Assembly (NCBI RefSeq): GCF_000165125.1
Contig: NZ_AEIU01000074.1
Span: forward strand, 161,732 to 225,731
DNA: 64,000 nucleotides
Direction of reading: 5' to 3'
Origin: Vibrio caribbeanicus ATCC BAA-2122
GTDB lineage: Bacteria > Pseudomonadota > Gammaproteobacteria > Enterobacterales > Vibrionaceae
Shown here: positions 7,682 to 17,865 of the stretch, in pieces
Layout: the number at the start of each line of letters is the position of its first letter
Numbering within the stretch: position 1 is the stretch's first letter
The notes under the pieces: model-generated
What the model saw: the letters and a program-made list of their open reading frames with translations, nothing else
Told to the model about the DNA's origin: nothing
Database searches by the model: none
Program-made: the position numbers and the translations under genes

Positions 7682-7837
7682 CTACTCTCCAGATGAACTC
7701 GCCATCTCTTCTCGGATTTTTTCCGATACAATCTTAATTGCCTCAGCAGTACTTACACCTTGAGACATAAGTTCTTGAATTTTTTCGACCGCTTTTTGTT
7801 GTTCTTGGTGGGATAACGTCGGTAGGTCATTTAACAT
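7682..7837 (-). CDS. vxrE: UPF0181 (YoaH-family) small protein, VxrE
   Basis: A 51-residue protein ([20 protein letters not shown] ... [20 protein letters not shown]). ATG at 7837 is preceded by AAGGAG at 7 bases, an excellent ribosome site. It matches the UPF0181/YoaH family: N-terminal L-P-x-L-x-H-x-x-QQ-x-AVE-x-IQ-x-LM. It lies 60 bases after vxrD on the same strand, which matches the last gene of the V. cholerae vxrABCDE operon (VCA0565-VCA0569). The molecular function is unknown. Confidence 0.85.
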   Translation of the reverse strand: MLNDLPTLSHQEQQKAVEKIQELMSQGVSTAEAIKIVSEKIREEMASSSGE

Positions 7838-7897
7838 AGTCAGCTCCTTCAAAAATGAGAGCCGACTATATTACGCAGAACCAATAAGGTCTAGTAG

Positions 7898-9130
7898 TTA
7901 ATAATGAGAAACGAAATTTATATAAGCTCCCATTGCGTTCTTGTTTGTATAGCTGGCGGCAAGGTCCAACTGAAATAAATTTAAAGGTGAAAGGCCAATA
8001 CCCGCAGTAACCGTATCCTCACGATTATCGTAAGCAAGATTCTTATTCCAACCTGCACGCAATTTCAATTGGCGCATGATATCGATCTCCCCCCCTACCC
8101 TCAGCATACGAGAATTATCTTTGAAACTAGTAAACTTTTCTTCTTCACGTAAATCGTAATCAACGCTGATGCTAGCATAATCACCAACAAGCCCAACACC
8201 AACTGTGTATTGAGGACGCATCTGATAATCAAACACAACCGGTTGAAATACTCGACTTTGATTAGGGTCTACCTTAGAAACAACTGTTGTGCCTTCCAAT
8301 GTTTGTGATTTAACATCCCGAGAAACGAGATTTATGGCCGAAAAACCCACTCTAACCGGCCCATAAAACCACAAAAAACCCGCATCAAAGTTGAACATGG
8401 TTTCGCCTGTTCCATTATCTCTAACATCTTTTAGCTCATAGTTGTTAAGATTAGCTCGGTAGACGTAGGTATAGAGGCGTTGTAGTTTTGGTGTAATACC
8501 AAAAGATATGTGTTGCCCCAAAAAAGTTTGATATTTTGCTAAAGATAAACCAACCTCTGTCACCCCTATGCCAACAGCATCAACACCACTTAGTTCGGCA
8601 TTGACCACGGATGAGACTGGCCCTGTTGCAGCATCGTAAGAATCAATTTGAGCGAAAGATTCTGCATACGCTTTCCCGAAAAGATTTGCTGCAACGAATT
8701 GATTAGGAATAGCAAAAGAAACGACACCTCCAAGTTCGAGGTTTGCTGTGCTATTTTTAAGACTCTTTAATTTAGATTCAATCTCAGTTGCCTTGGATAA
8801 ATCACCTGCGATCGCTTTGTCTAGAAGACTGGATATGTCTTTTAGGTCGCCAACTAAATCATCTTCATTGCGATATTGCACACCAAAACTAGGAGTGATC
8901 ATACCAAGATCATCATTGCGTCGATAAATTGCCGTTATTGCGGGATTATAAAAGGAGCCTGTTAAGAAGTTTCCTGCAACGACGCCAACACCACCCATTC
9001 CATCGCCTCGCGCTTCAATTGCGTAGTTATCCGCTATTGCGCACGCTGATAATAGAGAGAAAGACAGGGGTAATAATTTCCATTTATGTTCCATACGATA
9101 CAAAACTATTTTGTTTCCATGTACTTCCAT
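7898..9130 (-). CDS. vxrD: TraF-like outer-membrane β-barrel protein, VxrD
   Basis: About 400-410 residues. A signal peptide (MEHKWKLLPLSFSLLSACAIA) begins at an internal ATG, 9094, which may be the true start; neither start has a clear ribosome site. The mature part begins with DNYAIEARGDGMGGVGVVAG...GSFYNPAI, the FadL/OmpP1-like start of Pfam family TraF_2 ('F plasmid TraF'-like). It ends with amphipathic strands and an aromatic end (YINFVSHY). Despite the family name nothing links it to conjugation. It is the fourth gene of the vxr operon, 16 bases after vxrC, so it probably belongs to the envelope-stress response controlled by VxrAB. Confidence 0.75.
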   Translation of the reverse strand: MEVHGNKIVLYRMEHKWKLLPLSFSLLSACAIADNYAIEARGDGMGGVGVVAGNFLTGSFYNPAITAIYRRNDDLGMITPSFGVQYRNEDDLVGDLKDISSLLDKAIAGDLSKATEIESKLKSLKNSTANLELGGVVSFAIPNQFVAANLFGKAYAESFAQIDSYDAATGPVSSVVNAELSGVDAVGIGVTEVGLSLAKYQTFLGQHISFGITPKLQRLYTYVYRANLNNYELKDVRDNGTGETMFNFDAGFLWFYGPVRVGFSAINLVSRDVKSQTLEGTTVVSKVDPNQSRVFQPVVFDYQMRPQYTVGVGLVGDYASISVDYDLREEEKFTSFKDNSRMLRVGGEIDIMRQLKLRAGWNKNLAYDNREDTVTAGIGLSPLNLFQLDLAASYTNKNAMGAYINFVSHY

Positions 9131-9146
9131 TCTCTATTAACTCGCG

Positions 9147-10022
9147 TTATTCCTCCACTGAAACGTCGTATGTTTTATTAATAATTTGGGATTGCTCTAC
9201 AATTATCGGTCCTTGCCATCTTTGATGACTGATAGAAACCCCTAAAACATACCTACCAGGTGGGATATTCGCACTATCTAGTGAAGTGGGATAATTTGAG
9301 TCGTATTGCTTGGACCAGACTTTAGTATATTTGTTGTCAATATAATCATAAAGGGCGATCTCAAACTTGGGTAAAGGGCAGTTCCGATTCAGTAACGCAT
9401 TTTGCTCAACCTTCCATTCTGCTTTCGCATTCCAGCGAATGGAGATTTTAGGTTCGGTATCGCTGAGTATGACCCATGTACTCCAAGAAGACTGATCTTG
9501 CGCTGTGATATCAAGTCGATAAAGACCTTTCGCGATATCACTATTTAAATTGTAGCGCTTGAGGTACTTCATTAATCCGAGTTCATTATGAGACGCAGAA
9601 TACTTGAAAGTGTTATCAGTCGAGAGTTCTTTTGACACCCACCTTGTCAGTGTAATATCAAAAATTTCTTTAGTCGCATCAACTTCAATAATTGCACGGT
9701 ACGCGTCCCTGCCTGGACTTTGAATTTCTGTTCTTCGTATGGTGACATTGCTTAACCACGAAGGCAGAGAACGCTTATCGAAGCCTTTACCACAATCAAC
9801 ATCTAGGGATTGGAGGAACAAATCATTGAGGTGGGGGGCAATACTGCTGTTTTTTTCTAACTGCCAAACTTCTACCAGAGATGAAAACATCCCTGACAAA
9901 TCGTTATTCAACAAATGTCTGTGAGCTTGAGTCAGGGGAGAGTTTGACTCAAACCAAGATACCTGTTTAGACATTACGGAAGCGCTACTGAGTAACGCCC
10001 CGAGCAATAGAAATAACCTCAT
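9147..10022 (-). CDS. vxrC: DUF2861 periplasmic protein, VxrC
   Basis: 291 residues with a signal peptide (MRLFLLLGALLSSASVMS). The rest is a secreted, β-rich protein of the DUF2861 type found beside VxrAB in vibrios, with two Cys (VDCGKGF, NRNCPLPKF) that could form a disulfide. Its ATG overlaps the vxrB stop codon by one base (TAATG), so expression is coupled to the regulator. The role is unknown. Location and operon suggest an envelope accessory of the cell-wall stress system. Confidence 0.75.
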   Translation of the reverse strand: MRLFLLLGALLSSASVMSKQVSWFESNSPLTQAHRHLLNNDLSGMFSSLVEVWQLEKNSSIAPHLNDLFLQSLDVDCGKGFDKRSLPSWLSNVTIRRTEIQSPGRDAYRAIIEVDATKEIFDITLTRWVSKELSTDNTFKYSASHNELGLMKYLKRYNLNSDIAKGLYRLDITAQDQSSWSTWVILSDTEPKISIRWNAKAEWKVEQNALLNRNCPLPKFEIALYDYIDNKYTKVWSKQYDSNYPTSLDSANIPPGRYVLGVSISHQRWQGPIIVEQSQIINKTYDVSVEE

Positions 10023-10681
10023 TATGCCTTCATTTTGTAGCCAACTCCCCGAAGAGTCTCAATTTCAAGTCCCGGTAGCTTTTGGCGAAGTTGCAGAACA
10101 TGTGTATCAACGGTTCGAGTTGTAGGGAAATGATTGTACCCCCAAACATGATCAAGCAATTCGTCTCTTGTAAACACTCGGCCTAGATTACTCGCTAAGA
10201 AAAGCAATAAATCAAACTCCGTGCGCGTCAAGGTAATGAAATCGTCTTTGTAAATCACTTCACGTGTTGATTTGTCAATTTTTAGATGCTCTGTTTGAAC
10301 GCGGCTATCGTCTTGAAGCTCATCTTCAGGGGCACGCAACTGTGCACGAATACGTGCAAATAACTCCGCCTCAGCAAAAGGCTTAGTTAAATAGTCATTA
10401 GCACCCGAATCAAGCCCCATGACCTTATCCTTCACAGTGACCAATGCGGTTAATAAAATTACAGGTATGTCTTTTAACTTTTTCCAATCAACCAAATGCT
10501 CTACCGAATCACCATCGGGTAATTGGCGATCCAAAATGACTAAATCCGCTTTTTCCCAATATTGAGCCACGTCAGCAATTGTCTCTGAGTGGAAACACTC
10601 GTATCCTGCTTGCTCAAGGCTAACTAATAGACCATCAGCCAGGTTTTTATCGTCTTCAACTAAAAGCAGTGTCTGTTTCAC
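10022..10681 (-). CDS. vxrB: OmpR-family response regulator VxrB/WigR/VbrR
   Basis: 219 residues. An N-terminal receiver domain has acidic pocket EDD and phospho-acceptor Asp in LVILDRQLPDGD, the conserved Thr (ILLTAL) and Lys (YLTKPF). The C-terminal winged helix is of OmpR/PhoB type (LTRTEFDLLLFLASNLGRVFTRDELL ... TRTVDTHVLQLRQKL). It overlaps the vxrA end by 26 bases. Known homologues (V. cholerae VxrB/WigR, V. parahaemolyticus VbrR) control T6SS genes, biofilm, cell-wall synthesis and β-lactam response. Confidence 0.9.
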   Translation of the reverse strand: MKQTLLLVEDDKNLADGLLVSLEQAGYECFHSETIADVAQYWEKADLVILDRQLPDGDSVEHLVDWKKLKDIPVILLTALVTVKDKVMGLDSGANDYLTKPFAEAELFARIRAQLRAPEDELQDDSRVQTEHLKIDKSTREVIYKDDFITLTRTEFDLLLFLASNLGRVFTRDELLDHVWGYNHFPTTRTVDTHVLQLRQKLPGLEIETLRGVGYKMKA

Positions 10682-12119
10682 AAGGTATCTCCAAAATAAA
10701 CGTTGTCGGTGGCCCGATTAGGGACATGCGCCCTCCCATCCTGCCAACCATAGATTCAACGATAGTCAAGCCCAAACCAAGACCGCTTTTGCTTACGAAC
10801 GGCTTTCGTAACTGCCGCCAGTCTCTCGCAGACAGTTCACCTTGGTCGATCAGCTTAACTGTAATTTTTTGGTTCTCTGTTGTTACATCGACAACAACAG
10901 GAGCCACACCATACTTGAGCGCATTACGTATTAAGTTATCTATGCAAGTGCCCAACCAATATACATTAAGTTTTGCGGAAACGTCACTATTGATAATAAA
11001 GTCAACGTTGCCGTTAAATTCTTCCTCTATCTTGAACTCTAACCATTCTTTAACTGACGGTACCCAATCACTTGCAAGCGGTTTATTATCTGATTGCAAA
11101 TAATCTTTGCTCGCTTCGGCAAGTTGCCTAAGACGTCTTGAATCCTCACACAACCTTCGGAACTCGTCGTAGACTGATTCAGGCAGCCTTTCGAATTCCC
11201 GTCGAAACCCCTCTACCGTGAGAGATAAGCTTGCAATAGGAGTACGAAGCTCATGAGTTAGTATTTGCAATATAAGCATGCGGCTCTTCATTTCCTGCCG
11301 CTTAGTGTCCCATCGATATAACGACCAGCCCATAACCAGCAAAATATTCGCTATGACAAGAACAACCATGCTGATACGCAGAACGTCTGAGTGGTCCTCA
11401 ACATCCCAGCACATATTGCCACGTTGTACAAAACAACTATTGTAAGATTGGCTTTTGAGCTTAAACGTCAATCCGGCGTTTTCAACCGCTCGCTGCCAAA
11501 TATCCTCGGGGAAAACCAGATAGTTATCGTTTTTTCTTAACCAAAGCTCATCACGTTCCATGAACATACTCGAACCAGCAATTAAAGCTAGTACCGCCTC
11601 TTCGTCCATTCTTTGCAAACGTCCAAGCAAAGTAGATTTTGGTGCAAGTGCGCGTTCTTTGATGTGCATGTATTGAAGGAGTTGAGCATTACTATCCGGG
11701 TGTTCTTCGACATAGCGACTCGCATATGTCCCACCTCCTGGATGAATGAGTCCACTACGTGCAAACCATTTATCACTGAGGGTACTCCCTTTACACATAG
11801 CACGAGTAAAAACAAGTGGCTCGGTCACAACAGGGCTGAGAGGTAGTTTACCTGAGCAGTGCTGAGAGAGGTGATAGAGCCTTTGAATATCACGCAATGG
11901 GTAGACAGATGTTTGAGGTAACATCGATTCAGGAGTCAGTAATTTTGTAGGATAATCAGATTGTAAGCTTCGAATATCATAAACAACGCTAGCTTCTTTT
12001 TGATTAAAAAAGTCTACAAATCTATCAATCCTTTCAGGAAGGGATTCCGCCTCCGCCACTCCAGAAGAGAGTATGATAGACAATGCTAATGCTGTTAATC
12101 TTTTCGTAGTCAATGGCAA
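10656..12119 (-). CDS. vxrA: Sensor histidine kinase VxrA/WigK/VbrK
   Basis: 487 residues: signal/first membrane segment (1-25), a large periplasmic sensor of DUF3404 type (~25-250) with paired Cys (SQHCSGK/RAMCKG; NSCFVQRGNMCW), a membrane helix (~253-272, ISMVVLVIANILLVMGWSLY), then HisKA with phospho-His in ILTHELRTPIASL and HATPase_c (NLIRNALKYG, SKSGLGLGLTIVESM). Homologues sense cell-wall damage; the V. parahaemolyticus one was reported to bind β-lactams. First gene of the five-gene operon vxrABCDE; ~100 bp separate its start from the pntAB terminator. Confidence 0.9.
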   Translation of the reverse strand: MPLTTKRLTALALSIILSSGVAEAESLPERIDRFVDFFNQKEASVVYDIRSLQSDYPTKLLTPESMLPQTSVYPLRDIQRLYHLSQHCSGKLPLSPVVTEPLVFTRAMCKGSTLSDKWFARSGLIHPGGGTYASRYVEEHPDSNAQLLQYMHIKERALAPKSTLLGRLQRMDEEAVLALIAGSSMFMERDELWLRKNDNYLVFPEDIWQRAVENAGLTFKLKSQSYNSCFVQRGNMCWDVEDHSDVLRISMVVLVIANILLVMGWSLYRWDTKRQEMKSRMLILQILTHELRTPIASLSLTVEGFRREFERLPESVYDEFRRLCEDSRRLRQLAEASKDYLQSDNKPLASDWVPSVKEWLEFKIEEEFNGNVDFIINSDVSAKLNVYWLGTCIDNLIRNALKYGVAPVVVDVTTENQKITVKLIDQGELSARDWRQLRKPFVSKSGLGLGLTIVESMVGRMGGRMSLIGPPTTFILEIPCETDTAFS

Positions 12120-12218
12120 AGGTACAATAAATCAGTAAGTTAGTAGTTAGAGTAAACATTATTACAGAAATATATAACGCAAATGTAATATCAATGTCAG
12201 GAATACGAGTTCAAAACA

Positions 12219-12248
12219 AACTAAGCCAGCAGTACTGCTGGCTTAGTT
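12219..12248 (-). terminator. Terminator of pntAB
   Basis: A 15-bp arm palindrome (AACTAAGCCAGCAGT / ACTGCTGGCTTAGTT) just after the pntB stop, in the short space before vxrA. No long T run is seen on the minus strand. Confidence 0.65.
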
Positions 12249-12264
12249 ATCGTAGGTTACAAGT

Positions 12265-13650
12265 TTACAGTGCTTTCGCGATTGCGTCTACACTATCCTT
12301 TGCATCTCCAAAGAGCATTTGAGTGTTATCTTTGAAGAACAGAGGATTCTGAACGCCAGCATAGCCAGTGTTCATCGAACGTTTAAAAGCGATCACATTC
12401 TGAGCATTCCAAACTTCTAGTACGGGCATCCCAGCAATCGGGCTATTTGGATCATCCTGAGCAGCAGGGTTTACTGTATCATTTGCTCCAATCACAAGAA
12501 CGGTATCTGTCTCGGTGAAATCATCATTGATTTCTTCCATTTCAAGTACGATATCGTAAGGAACTTTTGCCTCTGCAAGCAAAACATTCATATGCCCTGG
12601 GAGTCTGCCAGCTACCGGATGAATTCCGAATCTAACATCAACACCTTTTGAACGTAACTTTTCTGTGATTTCGTGAACGGGATATTGGGCTTGAGCAACT
12701 GCCATTCCGTATCCAGGAGTAATAATTACCGACTTTGAGTTTTTTAGCATTTCTGCCACCTCCTCAGCCGAGGTCTCTCTGTGTTCCCCTTGTTCCTGAT
12801 CTGAAGATACGGAGACTTCCTGTCCAAAACCGCCTGCGATAACACTTACAAAAGAACGATTCATTGCCTTACACATTATGTATGACAATATCGCACCTGA
12901 TGAGCCAACCAAAGCTCCTGTAACAATCAGAAGATCGTTTGCAAGCATAAATCCGGCTGCAGCCGCTGCCCAACCAGAATAAGAGTTCAGCATAGAAACC
13001 ACAACTGGCATATCTGCCCCGCCTATAGAAGCGACTAAGTGATAGCCAAAGGCAAGGGCAATCGCGGTCATCAAAAGAAGAGCAAAAGTACTCCCACTCT
13101 GATTAACAAAATAAACGAGTAACAATGTCGATATAACGACGGCAGCTAGATTAAGTTTATGTTTATTTGGCAAGTTAAGAGGTGAAGAAGAGATAACACC
13201 ACGCAGTTTACCAAAGGCAACAATAGAACCCGTAAAGGTTATCGCACCAATGAACACTCCGATAAACACTTCCACAAGATGAATGACATGCTCAGCGTGT
13301 GTATTAGACTCGGGTGCAGCAATAAAGCTATTATAACCAACTAATACAGCAGCTAATCCAACAAAACTGTGTAGGATCGCCACCAATTCAGGCATTTCAG
13401 TCATTTCAACTTTCTTAGCATAATGAATACCGATGCTACCACCGATGATCATAGCCAAAATAATCCAACCAAAACCCTGAGAATCAGGTGAAAAAATCGT
13501 GGCCAGTAAAGCTATCGCCATACCAACAATTCCGTAATAGTTACCGGCTTTAGCAGATTCTTGTTTAGATAGACCAGCTAAACTCAAGATAAAAAACAAA
13601 GCAGACACTATATAAGCAGCTTGTACAATTCCAGCAGACATTTCAATCAC
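12265..13650 (-). CDS. pntB: NAD(P) transhydrogenase subunit beta
   Basis: 461 residues, the usual length. The first ~270 residues are membrane helices (domain [22 protein letters not shown] ... [25 protein letters not shown]). The C-terminal domain III binds NADP(H) ([53 protein letters not shown]). Together with PntA it uses the proton gradient to reduce NADP+ with NADH at the inner membrane. It starts 3 bases after pntA, so the pair is one operon. Confidence 0.97.
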   Translation of the reverse strand: MIEMSAGIVQAAYIVSALFFILSLAGLSKQESAKAGNYYGIVGMAIALLATIFSPDSQGFGWIILAMIIGGSIGIHYAKKVEMTEMPELVAILHSFVGLAAVLVGYNSFIAAPESNTHAEHVIHLVEVFIGVFIGAITFTGSIVAFGKLRGVISSSPLNLPNKHKLNLAAVVISTLLLVYFVNQSGSTFALLLMTAIALAFGYHLVASIGGADMPVVVSMLNSYSGWAAAAAGFMLANDLLIVTGALVGSSGAILSYIMCKAMNRSFVSVIAGGFGQEVSVSSDQEQGEHRETSAEEVAEMLKNSKSVIITPGYGMAVAQAQYPVHEITEKLRSKGVDVRFGIHPVAGRLPGHMNVLLAEAKVPYDIVLEMEEINDDFTETDTVLVIGANDTVNPAAQDDPNSPIAGMPVLEVWNAQNVIAFKRSMNTGYAGVQNPLFFKDNTQMLFGDAKDSVDAIAKAL

Positions 13651-13653
13651 TCC

Positions 13654-15204
13654 TTAATCTTTACGAAACATTTCAAGCATGCGCTTAGTTACTGTAAACC
13701 CGCCAAAAATGTTAATACTAGCGATCAAAACAGCAATAAACGAAAGAAATGAGACAAAGCCACTTCCTTGCCCAATTTGCAATAATGCACCAACGACAAT
13801 AATCCCTGAGATAGCATTAGTGACAGACATGAGAGGTGTGTGTAAAGAATGTGTCACGTTCCAAACGACATAATAACCAACGACACACGCCAAAACGAAA
13901 ACAGTAAAGTGCGCTAAGAAAGACGCAGGTGCAACACTGGCAATCCATGCGAAAACGCTCGCACCTATTCCCGCCGCGAGCCATTTTTTTGTTGGGGAAA
14001 CAGCTTTCTTTTCAACAATCAGCGCTTCTGTATTTTTCTCTTTTGGGAGTTGTGCCGGTTGAGCAGAAACCTTTATAGGTGGAGCCGGCCAAGTTATTTC
14101 ACCCTCTTTGATTACTGTTACGTTGCGAATCACAACGTCTTCAAAATCAATATTAATTTCACCGTCTTTCTCTGGAGATAAAAGTTTTAAAAGGTTGACG
14201 ATGTTAGTTGAAAACAACTGAGAGGACTGAGTGGGAAGTCGCGAAACCATATCGGTGTATCCAACGATTTTCACACCATTACTGGTTGTTATAACTTTGT
14301 CAGCTTGGGTATATTCGCAGTTGCCTCCATTCGCTGCCGCTAAATCAACAACAACACTGCCAGGCTTCATGCTATCGACCATAGATTTAGTAATTAAAGT
14401 TGGCGCAGGTTTACCCGGTATTAATGCTGTTGTAATGATGATATCGACATCTTTCGCTTGCTCTGCATATAGCTCAGAAGCTTTAAGGTTAAATTGATCA
14501 GACATTTCTTTTGCGTAGCCGTCACCGGAACCAGCCTGTTCCTCAAATTCTATCTCGAGAAACTCGGCGCCCATAGACTGAACCTGTTCCTTGACCTCAG
14601 GCCTTACATCAAACGCACGAACGATCGCACCTAAGCTACCAGCCGCACCGATTGCCGCAAGTCCTGCAACACCAGCACCAGCAACCAAAACTTTTGCAGG
14701 AGGGACTTTTCCTGCTGCCGTAATTTGACCTGTAAAAAACCGTCCAAATTCGTGAGCAGCCTCTACTACGGCACGATAGCCCGCAATGTTCGCCATCGAA
14801 GAGAGCGCATCTAGAGACTGAGCGCGAGATATTCTCGGAACCGTATCCATTGCCATAACATTGATATTTTTTTCAGAGAGGCTTTTCATGAGGTCAGGGT
14901 TTTGAGCCGGCCAAATAAAGCTGACAAGCGTTGCACCCTCTTTGATTAAATCGACTTCATTTTTTGAGCCATCAATAACAGGAGCGTTAACCTTAAGGAT
15001 AATATCTGACTTCCAGACCTGTGCTTTGGAGACAATTTTTGCTCCTGATGTTTCAAACGCTGAGTTGTCGAAGCTGGCTTTTTCGCCGGCTCCCTTTTCA
15101 ATGACTACATCGAAACCCATTTTTAAGAGCTGCTCAACTGACTTCGGAGAGGCGGCAACTCGAGTTTCACCAGCAATAACCTCTTTTGGTACACCTATTT
15201 GCAT
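13654..15204 (-). CDS. pntA: NAD(P) transhydrogenase subunit alpha
   Basis: 516 residues. Domain I, ~1-370, binds NAD(H): [19 protein letters not shown] at the start and the Rossmann motif [23 protein letters not shown] linker and four membrane helices follow ([18 protein letters not shown] ... [20 protein letters not shown]). Standard length and order for the two-subunit enzyme of enterobacteria and vibrios. First gene of pntAB. Confidence 0.97.
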   Translation of the reverse strand: MQIGVPKEVIAGETRVAASPKSVEQLLKMGFDVVIEKGAGEKASFDNSAFETSGAKIVSKAQVWKSDIILKVNAPVIDGSKNEVDLIKEGATLVSFIWPAQNPDLMKSLSEKNINVMAMDTVPRISRAQSLDALSSMANIAGYRAVVEAAHEFGRFFTGQITAAGKVPPAKVLVAGAGVAGLAAIGAAGSLGAIVRAFDVRPEVKEQVQSMGAEFLEIEFEEQAGSGDGYAKEMSDQFNLKASELYAEQAKDVDIIITTALIPGKPAPTLITKSMVDSMKPGSVVVDLAAANGGNCEYTQADKVITTSNGVKIVGYTDMVSRLPTQSSQLFSTNIVNLLKLLSPEKDGEINIDFEDVVIRNVTVIKEGEITWPAPPIKVSAQPAQLPKEKNTEALIVEKKAVSPTKKWLAAGIGASVFAWIASVAPASFLAHFTVFVLACVVGYYVVWNVTHSLHTPLMSVTNAISGIIVVGALLQIGQGSGFVSFLSFIAVLIASINIFGGFTVTKRMLEMFRKD

Positions 15205-15505
15205 TAGCTATTCCTTGACTATTTAACAAACAAAGATTGTTCTTTTTTTATCCAACGAATTCCGATACTGCAAGCACTTTGTAGCAAAAAACTAAAATAT
15301 CATTACATATAACATTAAGTAATGAAGAAATAGGCTTATCAAGTCGTTAATACAACACATTAGCGTATCACTCATACAGGTCAAACCAGTAAAACTCAGA
15401 AAACAGATCCAATTACAAAATCTGTGACCTTCATAAACGAAAAAAGCCACTGGTCTTTGACCAATAGCTTTCTAGTAATAAATCCTTTTGTGTTCAGACC
15501 TAAGG
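15205..15505. other. 301-bp gap upstream of pntA
   Basis: Holds the leftward promoter of pntAB and the terminator of the HlyU-like gene (15440-15470). No ORF or other structure recognised. Confidence 0.5.
15440..15470 (-). terminator. Terminator after HlyU-like gene
   Basis: On the minus strand AGCTATTGGTC-AAA-GACCAGTGGCT folds with one mismatch and is followed by TTTTTT. It lies 36 bases after the stop codon. Confidence 0.75.
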
Positions 15506-15781
15506 TCAAAACATATCATCACCCATTTGATCGATGAACATTTGCGCTTTTTTTAACATGAAATCGTTCGCGTCAGGCGCACTTGGTAAAATATCAGAGC
15601 GTATAAAGCGATGGGTTTTCACTTCACCTTTTATTTCCTTAGTAATTCTACCAGCAATTCGGTACTGGCCACCTTCAGGTATGGCCTCTTGGTAAATGAG
15701 GTAACCTTTATACTCTACAGGTTCTGCGGTTTGGGTTTCTTGTTTTGGTTTAACACCGAATAATCGTGAAAAAAGCCCCAC
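15506..15781 (-). CDS. HlyU-family (PF10115) small protein
   Basis: 91 residues beginning MGLFSRLFGVKPK at GTG 15781. An ATG eight codons upstream is rejected because AGGAG lies 6 bases before the GTG. The sequence EYKGYLIYQEAIPEGGQYRIAGRITKE...KTHRFIRSDILPS...LKKAQMFIDQMGD is the PF10115 pattern. Members are called transcriptional activator HlyU, but this short protein has no evident helix-turn-helix, so a regulatory role should not be assumed. Single-gene unit with its own terminator. Confidence 0.75.
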   Translation of the reverse strand: MGLFSRLFGVKPKQETQTAEPVEYKGYLIYQEAIPEGGQYRIAGRITKEIKGEVKTHRFIRSDILPSAPDANDFMLKKAQMFIDQMGDDMF

Positions 15782-16026
15782 AGGCACTCCTAAATAAATC
15801 GTCATGTCAGGATTACCTTATACTAAACTATTTCTTCATTCCAATAGTCCAATCGGACAAACCGATAAATCTAACCCCTCCCTCGACTGTTTTGTACGAA
15901 AAATGTCCTCAATATCCCATTATTGTGTAATTTTATTAAAGCATTGTTGTAAAACACTTGGAAATTCATCAAATAAAAGTATTCTTTAACAGCAACTAAT
16001 AAGTAAAGTATTAAGGCTCTCTGGTT

Positions 16027-17262
16027 ATGTCCTTTAGAATTGTCACAACAAATTGGTTTCGGCTTACGTTACCACTATTGATCGTGACATTTGCCATGGT
16101 TTGTCAAAACCAGATTGTTGAACTTACTTATTCCAACCGTGAGATCATTACCTCTTTACCATACGCTTTATTTATATTTACTATCTTACTAGCGCATGCA
16201 TTTAAGCAAAGTCGTATCGCTATGGTTTCTGCAACCATGTTGCTTGCATACTGGGTAATACAGAGCCGATTACAATCACCACTCTCTACGGGCACCACAA
16301 TATTTGAGCTATCTCTGCTCACTCTACTCATGCCAATATCACTTTTATTGGTCCTCAGTTATAGAGATGCGAGTATTTTTTCAAAGCCATTTGCGCTATA
16401 CCTATTTAAGCTAAGCGTTTTTTTTATATGGTCTTGGATAACATTATCTTATATCCATGAGGATGGACTAGATGACTTAAACAATACGTTTCTTTTCGTT
16501 TGGCCAAGTGTTTCACAACTGCCTTTCATTTTAGTTATATTTTCCCTAGCAATGGTGCTCATTTTTTCAATCTTTTTGATGAGCCGGAATAACATTATTG
16601 ATGCCGTTCTTTACACAACCGCACTTCTTTCATCAGTAACCTACGCTTTCATCCACGTTACTTTCATTTCAAGTACACTCTTTTCTTTAGCGGGGATACT
16701 TCTTCTTCTCTATTTGATCAATGCAAGCTACGAGCTAGCGTTTAATGACAATCTTACCGATATTCCAGGCCGGCTCGCCCTAGAATCAGACTTACGCCAT
16801 TTAGGAAAGGTCTTTTCAATCGCAATGGTAGATATCGACCACTTTAAATCATTTAATGACAGCTACGGTCATGAAACGGGTGACGACGTATTAAAGCTTG
16901 TAGCCAGTAAATTACAAAAGGTAGGAAAAAAAGCGCGGGTTTATCGTTATGGTGGAGAGGAATTCACCATTTTATTTAAAGGACGAGAAGCACCAGATAC
17001 CCTGAGTGAACTGGAGGAATTACGAGCTGCCTTGGAGGAATACGACATGGTCATACGTAATAAGGATGCGCGTCCCAAAAATGACAAAGTGGGCTCTAAA
17101 CAACGTAAAGCGAAGGCAAAAAGTAACACGGTCAACATCACGATTAGCATTGGTGTAGCAGACAACCTAGATTTTGATACCGTGGCAGAAGTAATGAAAG
17201 CGGCTGATAATGCGTTGTACAAAGCAAAAAAAACCGGACGTAATAAAGTTTGTTCCGCCTAA
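16027..17262 (+). CDS. Membrane diguanylate cyclase (GGDEF)
   Basis: 411 residues. About seven hydrophobic helices form the first ~235 residues. The C-terminal GGDEF domain (~240-408) has DNLTDIPGRLALESDL, MVDIDHFKSFNDSYGHETGDDVLK and the active-site GGEEF in YRYGGEEFTILF. It should make cyclic di-GMP at the inner membrane. The RxxD inhibitory site usually found just before the active site is absent (KKARVYRYGGEEF), so product inhibition there is unlikely. A basic insert of ~25 residues (RNKDARPKNDKVGSKQRKAK) lies between β-strands near the end. Resembles V. cholerae VCA0560 in position and layout. Confidence 0.9.
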   Translation: MSFRIVTTNWFRLTLPLLIVTFAMVCQNQIVELTYSNREIITSLPYALFIFTILLAHAFKQSRIAMVSATMLLAYWVIQSRLQSPLSTGTTIFELSLLTLLMPISLLLVLSYRDASIFSKPFALYLFKLSVFFIWSWITLSYIHEDGLDDLNNTFLFVWPSVSQLPFILVIFSLAMVLIFSIFLMSRNNIIDAVLYTTALLSSVTYAFIHVTFISSTLFSLAGILLLLYLINASYELAFNDNLTDIPGRLALESDLRHLGKVFSIAMVDIDHFKSFNDSYGHETGDDVLKLVASKLQKVGKKARVYRYGGEEFTILFKGREAPDTLSELEELRAALEEYDMVIRNKDARPKNDKVGSKQRKAKAKSNTVNITISIGVADNLDFDTVAEVMKAADNALYKAKKTGRNKVCSA

Positions 17263-17369
17263 AATATCTACTAATTCTCTGAATTTTCTTACTCAAGATA
17301 GCCGAGCATTGACATTTGAACTCATTTTTCTAACATAACGATTTTAAAGATGAGAACAGAGAGCAGAAT

Positions 17370-17807
17370 ATGTCAGATGTCGCCGACTTGGGAAATTCAC
17401 AACCTGATCTTTCGCTAGTGTCTGCAGAATTAAGGCAAGTCATAGAATTTGATGACGTTCCTGAAACGATGCACTCAATGGTTATTGCAATACACGAAGC
17501 AGCGGAAGAGGCAGTAAGAGAGGCATGGGATACGCTACCTGTTAGCGCGCAAAATGTGCTAGATAACTTTGAGCAATTTCACGCACTTGTTTCCGTAGGT
17601 CAGGCTTTTGCCGGTTTAAACGTAATGGAAGAGTTTCCTTCAATAAAACTTCCAGAAGAGATGGATGAGCAGCAACAAGAGCAATACCGCGCACAGTTAC
17701 TTGATCAAGTTTTAAGTAAGTGTATCAAAGATATGGTTAAACAGATAAAAAAAGCTAGGCGGGACCCCATTCTGAAGAAAGACTTTGTACAAGTTTTTAC
17801 TCGCTAA
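17370..17807 (+). CDS. DUF3069-like protein
   Basis: 145 residues, cytoplasmic, acidic, all-helical by composition (VPETMHSMVIAIHEAAEEAV ... FEQFHALVSVGQAFAGLNVM ... DMVKQIKKARRDPILKKDFV). It fits the DUF3069 family of vibrios and relatives, whose function is unknown; this assignment is by memory of the pattern. It follows the diguanylate cyclase by 107 bases and ends at a strong terminator. Confidence 0.6.
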   Translation: MSDVADLGNSQPDLSLVSAELRQVIEFDDVPETMHSMVIAIHEAAEEAVREAWDTLPVSAQNVLDNFEQFHALVSVGQAFAGLNVMEEFPSIKLPEEMDEQQQEQYRAQLLDQVLSKCIKDMVKQIKKARRDPILKKDFVQVFTR

Positions 17808-17809
17808 TT

Positions 17810-17842
17810 ACAAAGGCGTTGGCAACATACCAACGCCTTTGT
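17810..17842. terminator. Bidirectional terminator
   Basis: A perfect 13-bp stem (ACAAAGGCGTTGG / CCAACGCCTTTGT) with a 7-base loop lies between the convergent DUF3069-like gene and treC. Confidence 0.85.
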
Positions 17843-17865
17843 AGAAACATAATCCGTACGAATTT

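Noticed and set aside
7898-9130. Conjugation gene traF
   Set aside because: The family name TraF_2 is shared, but the protein is a barrel inside the vxr operon and no other transfer gene is present.
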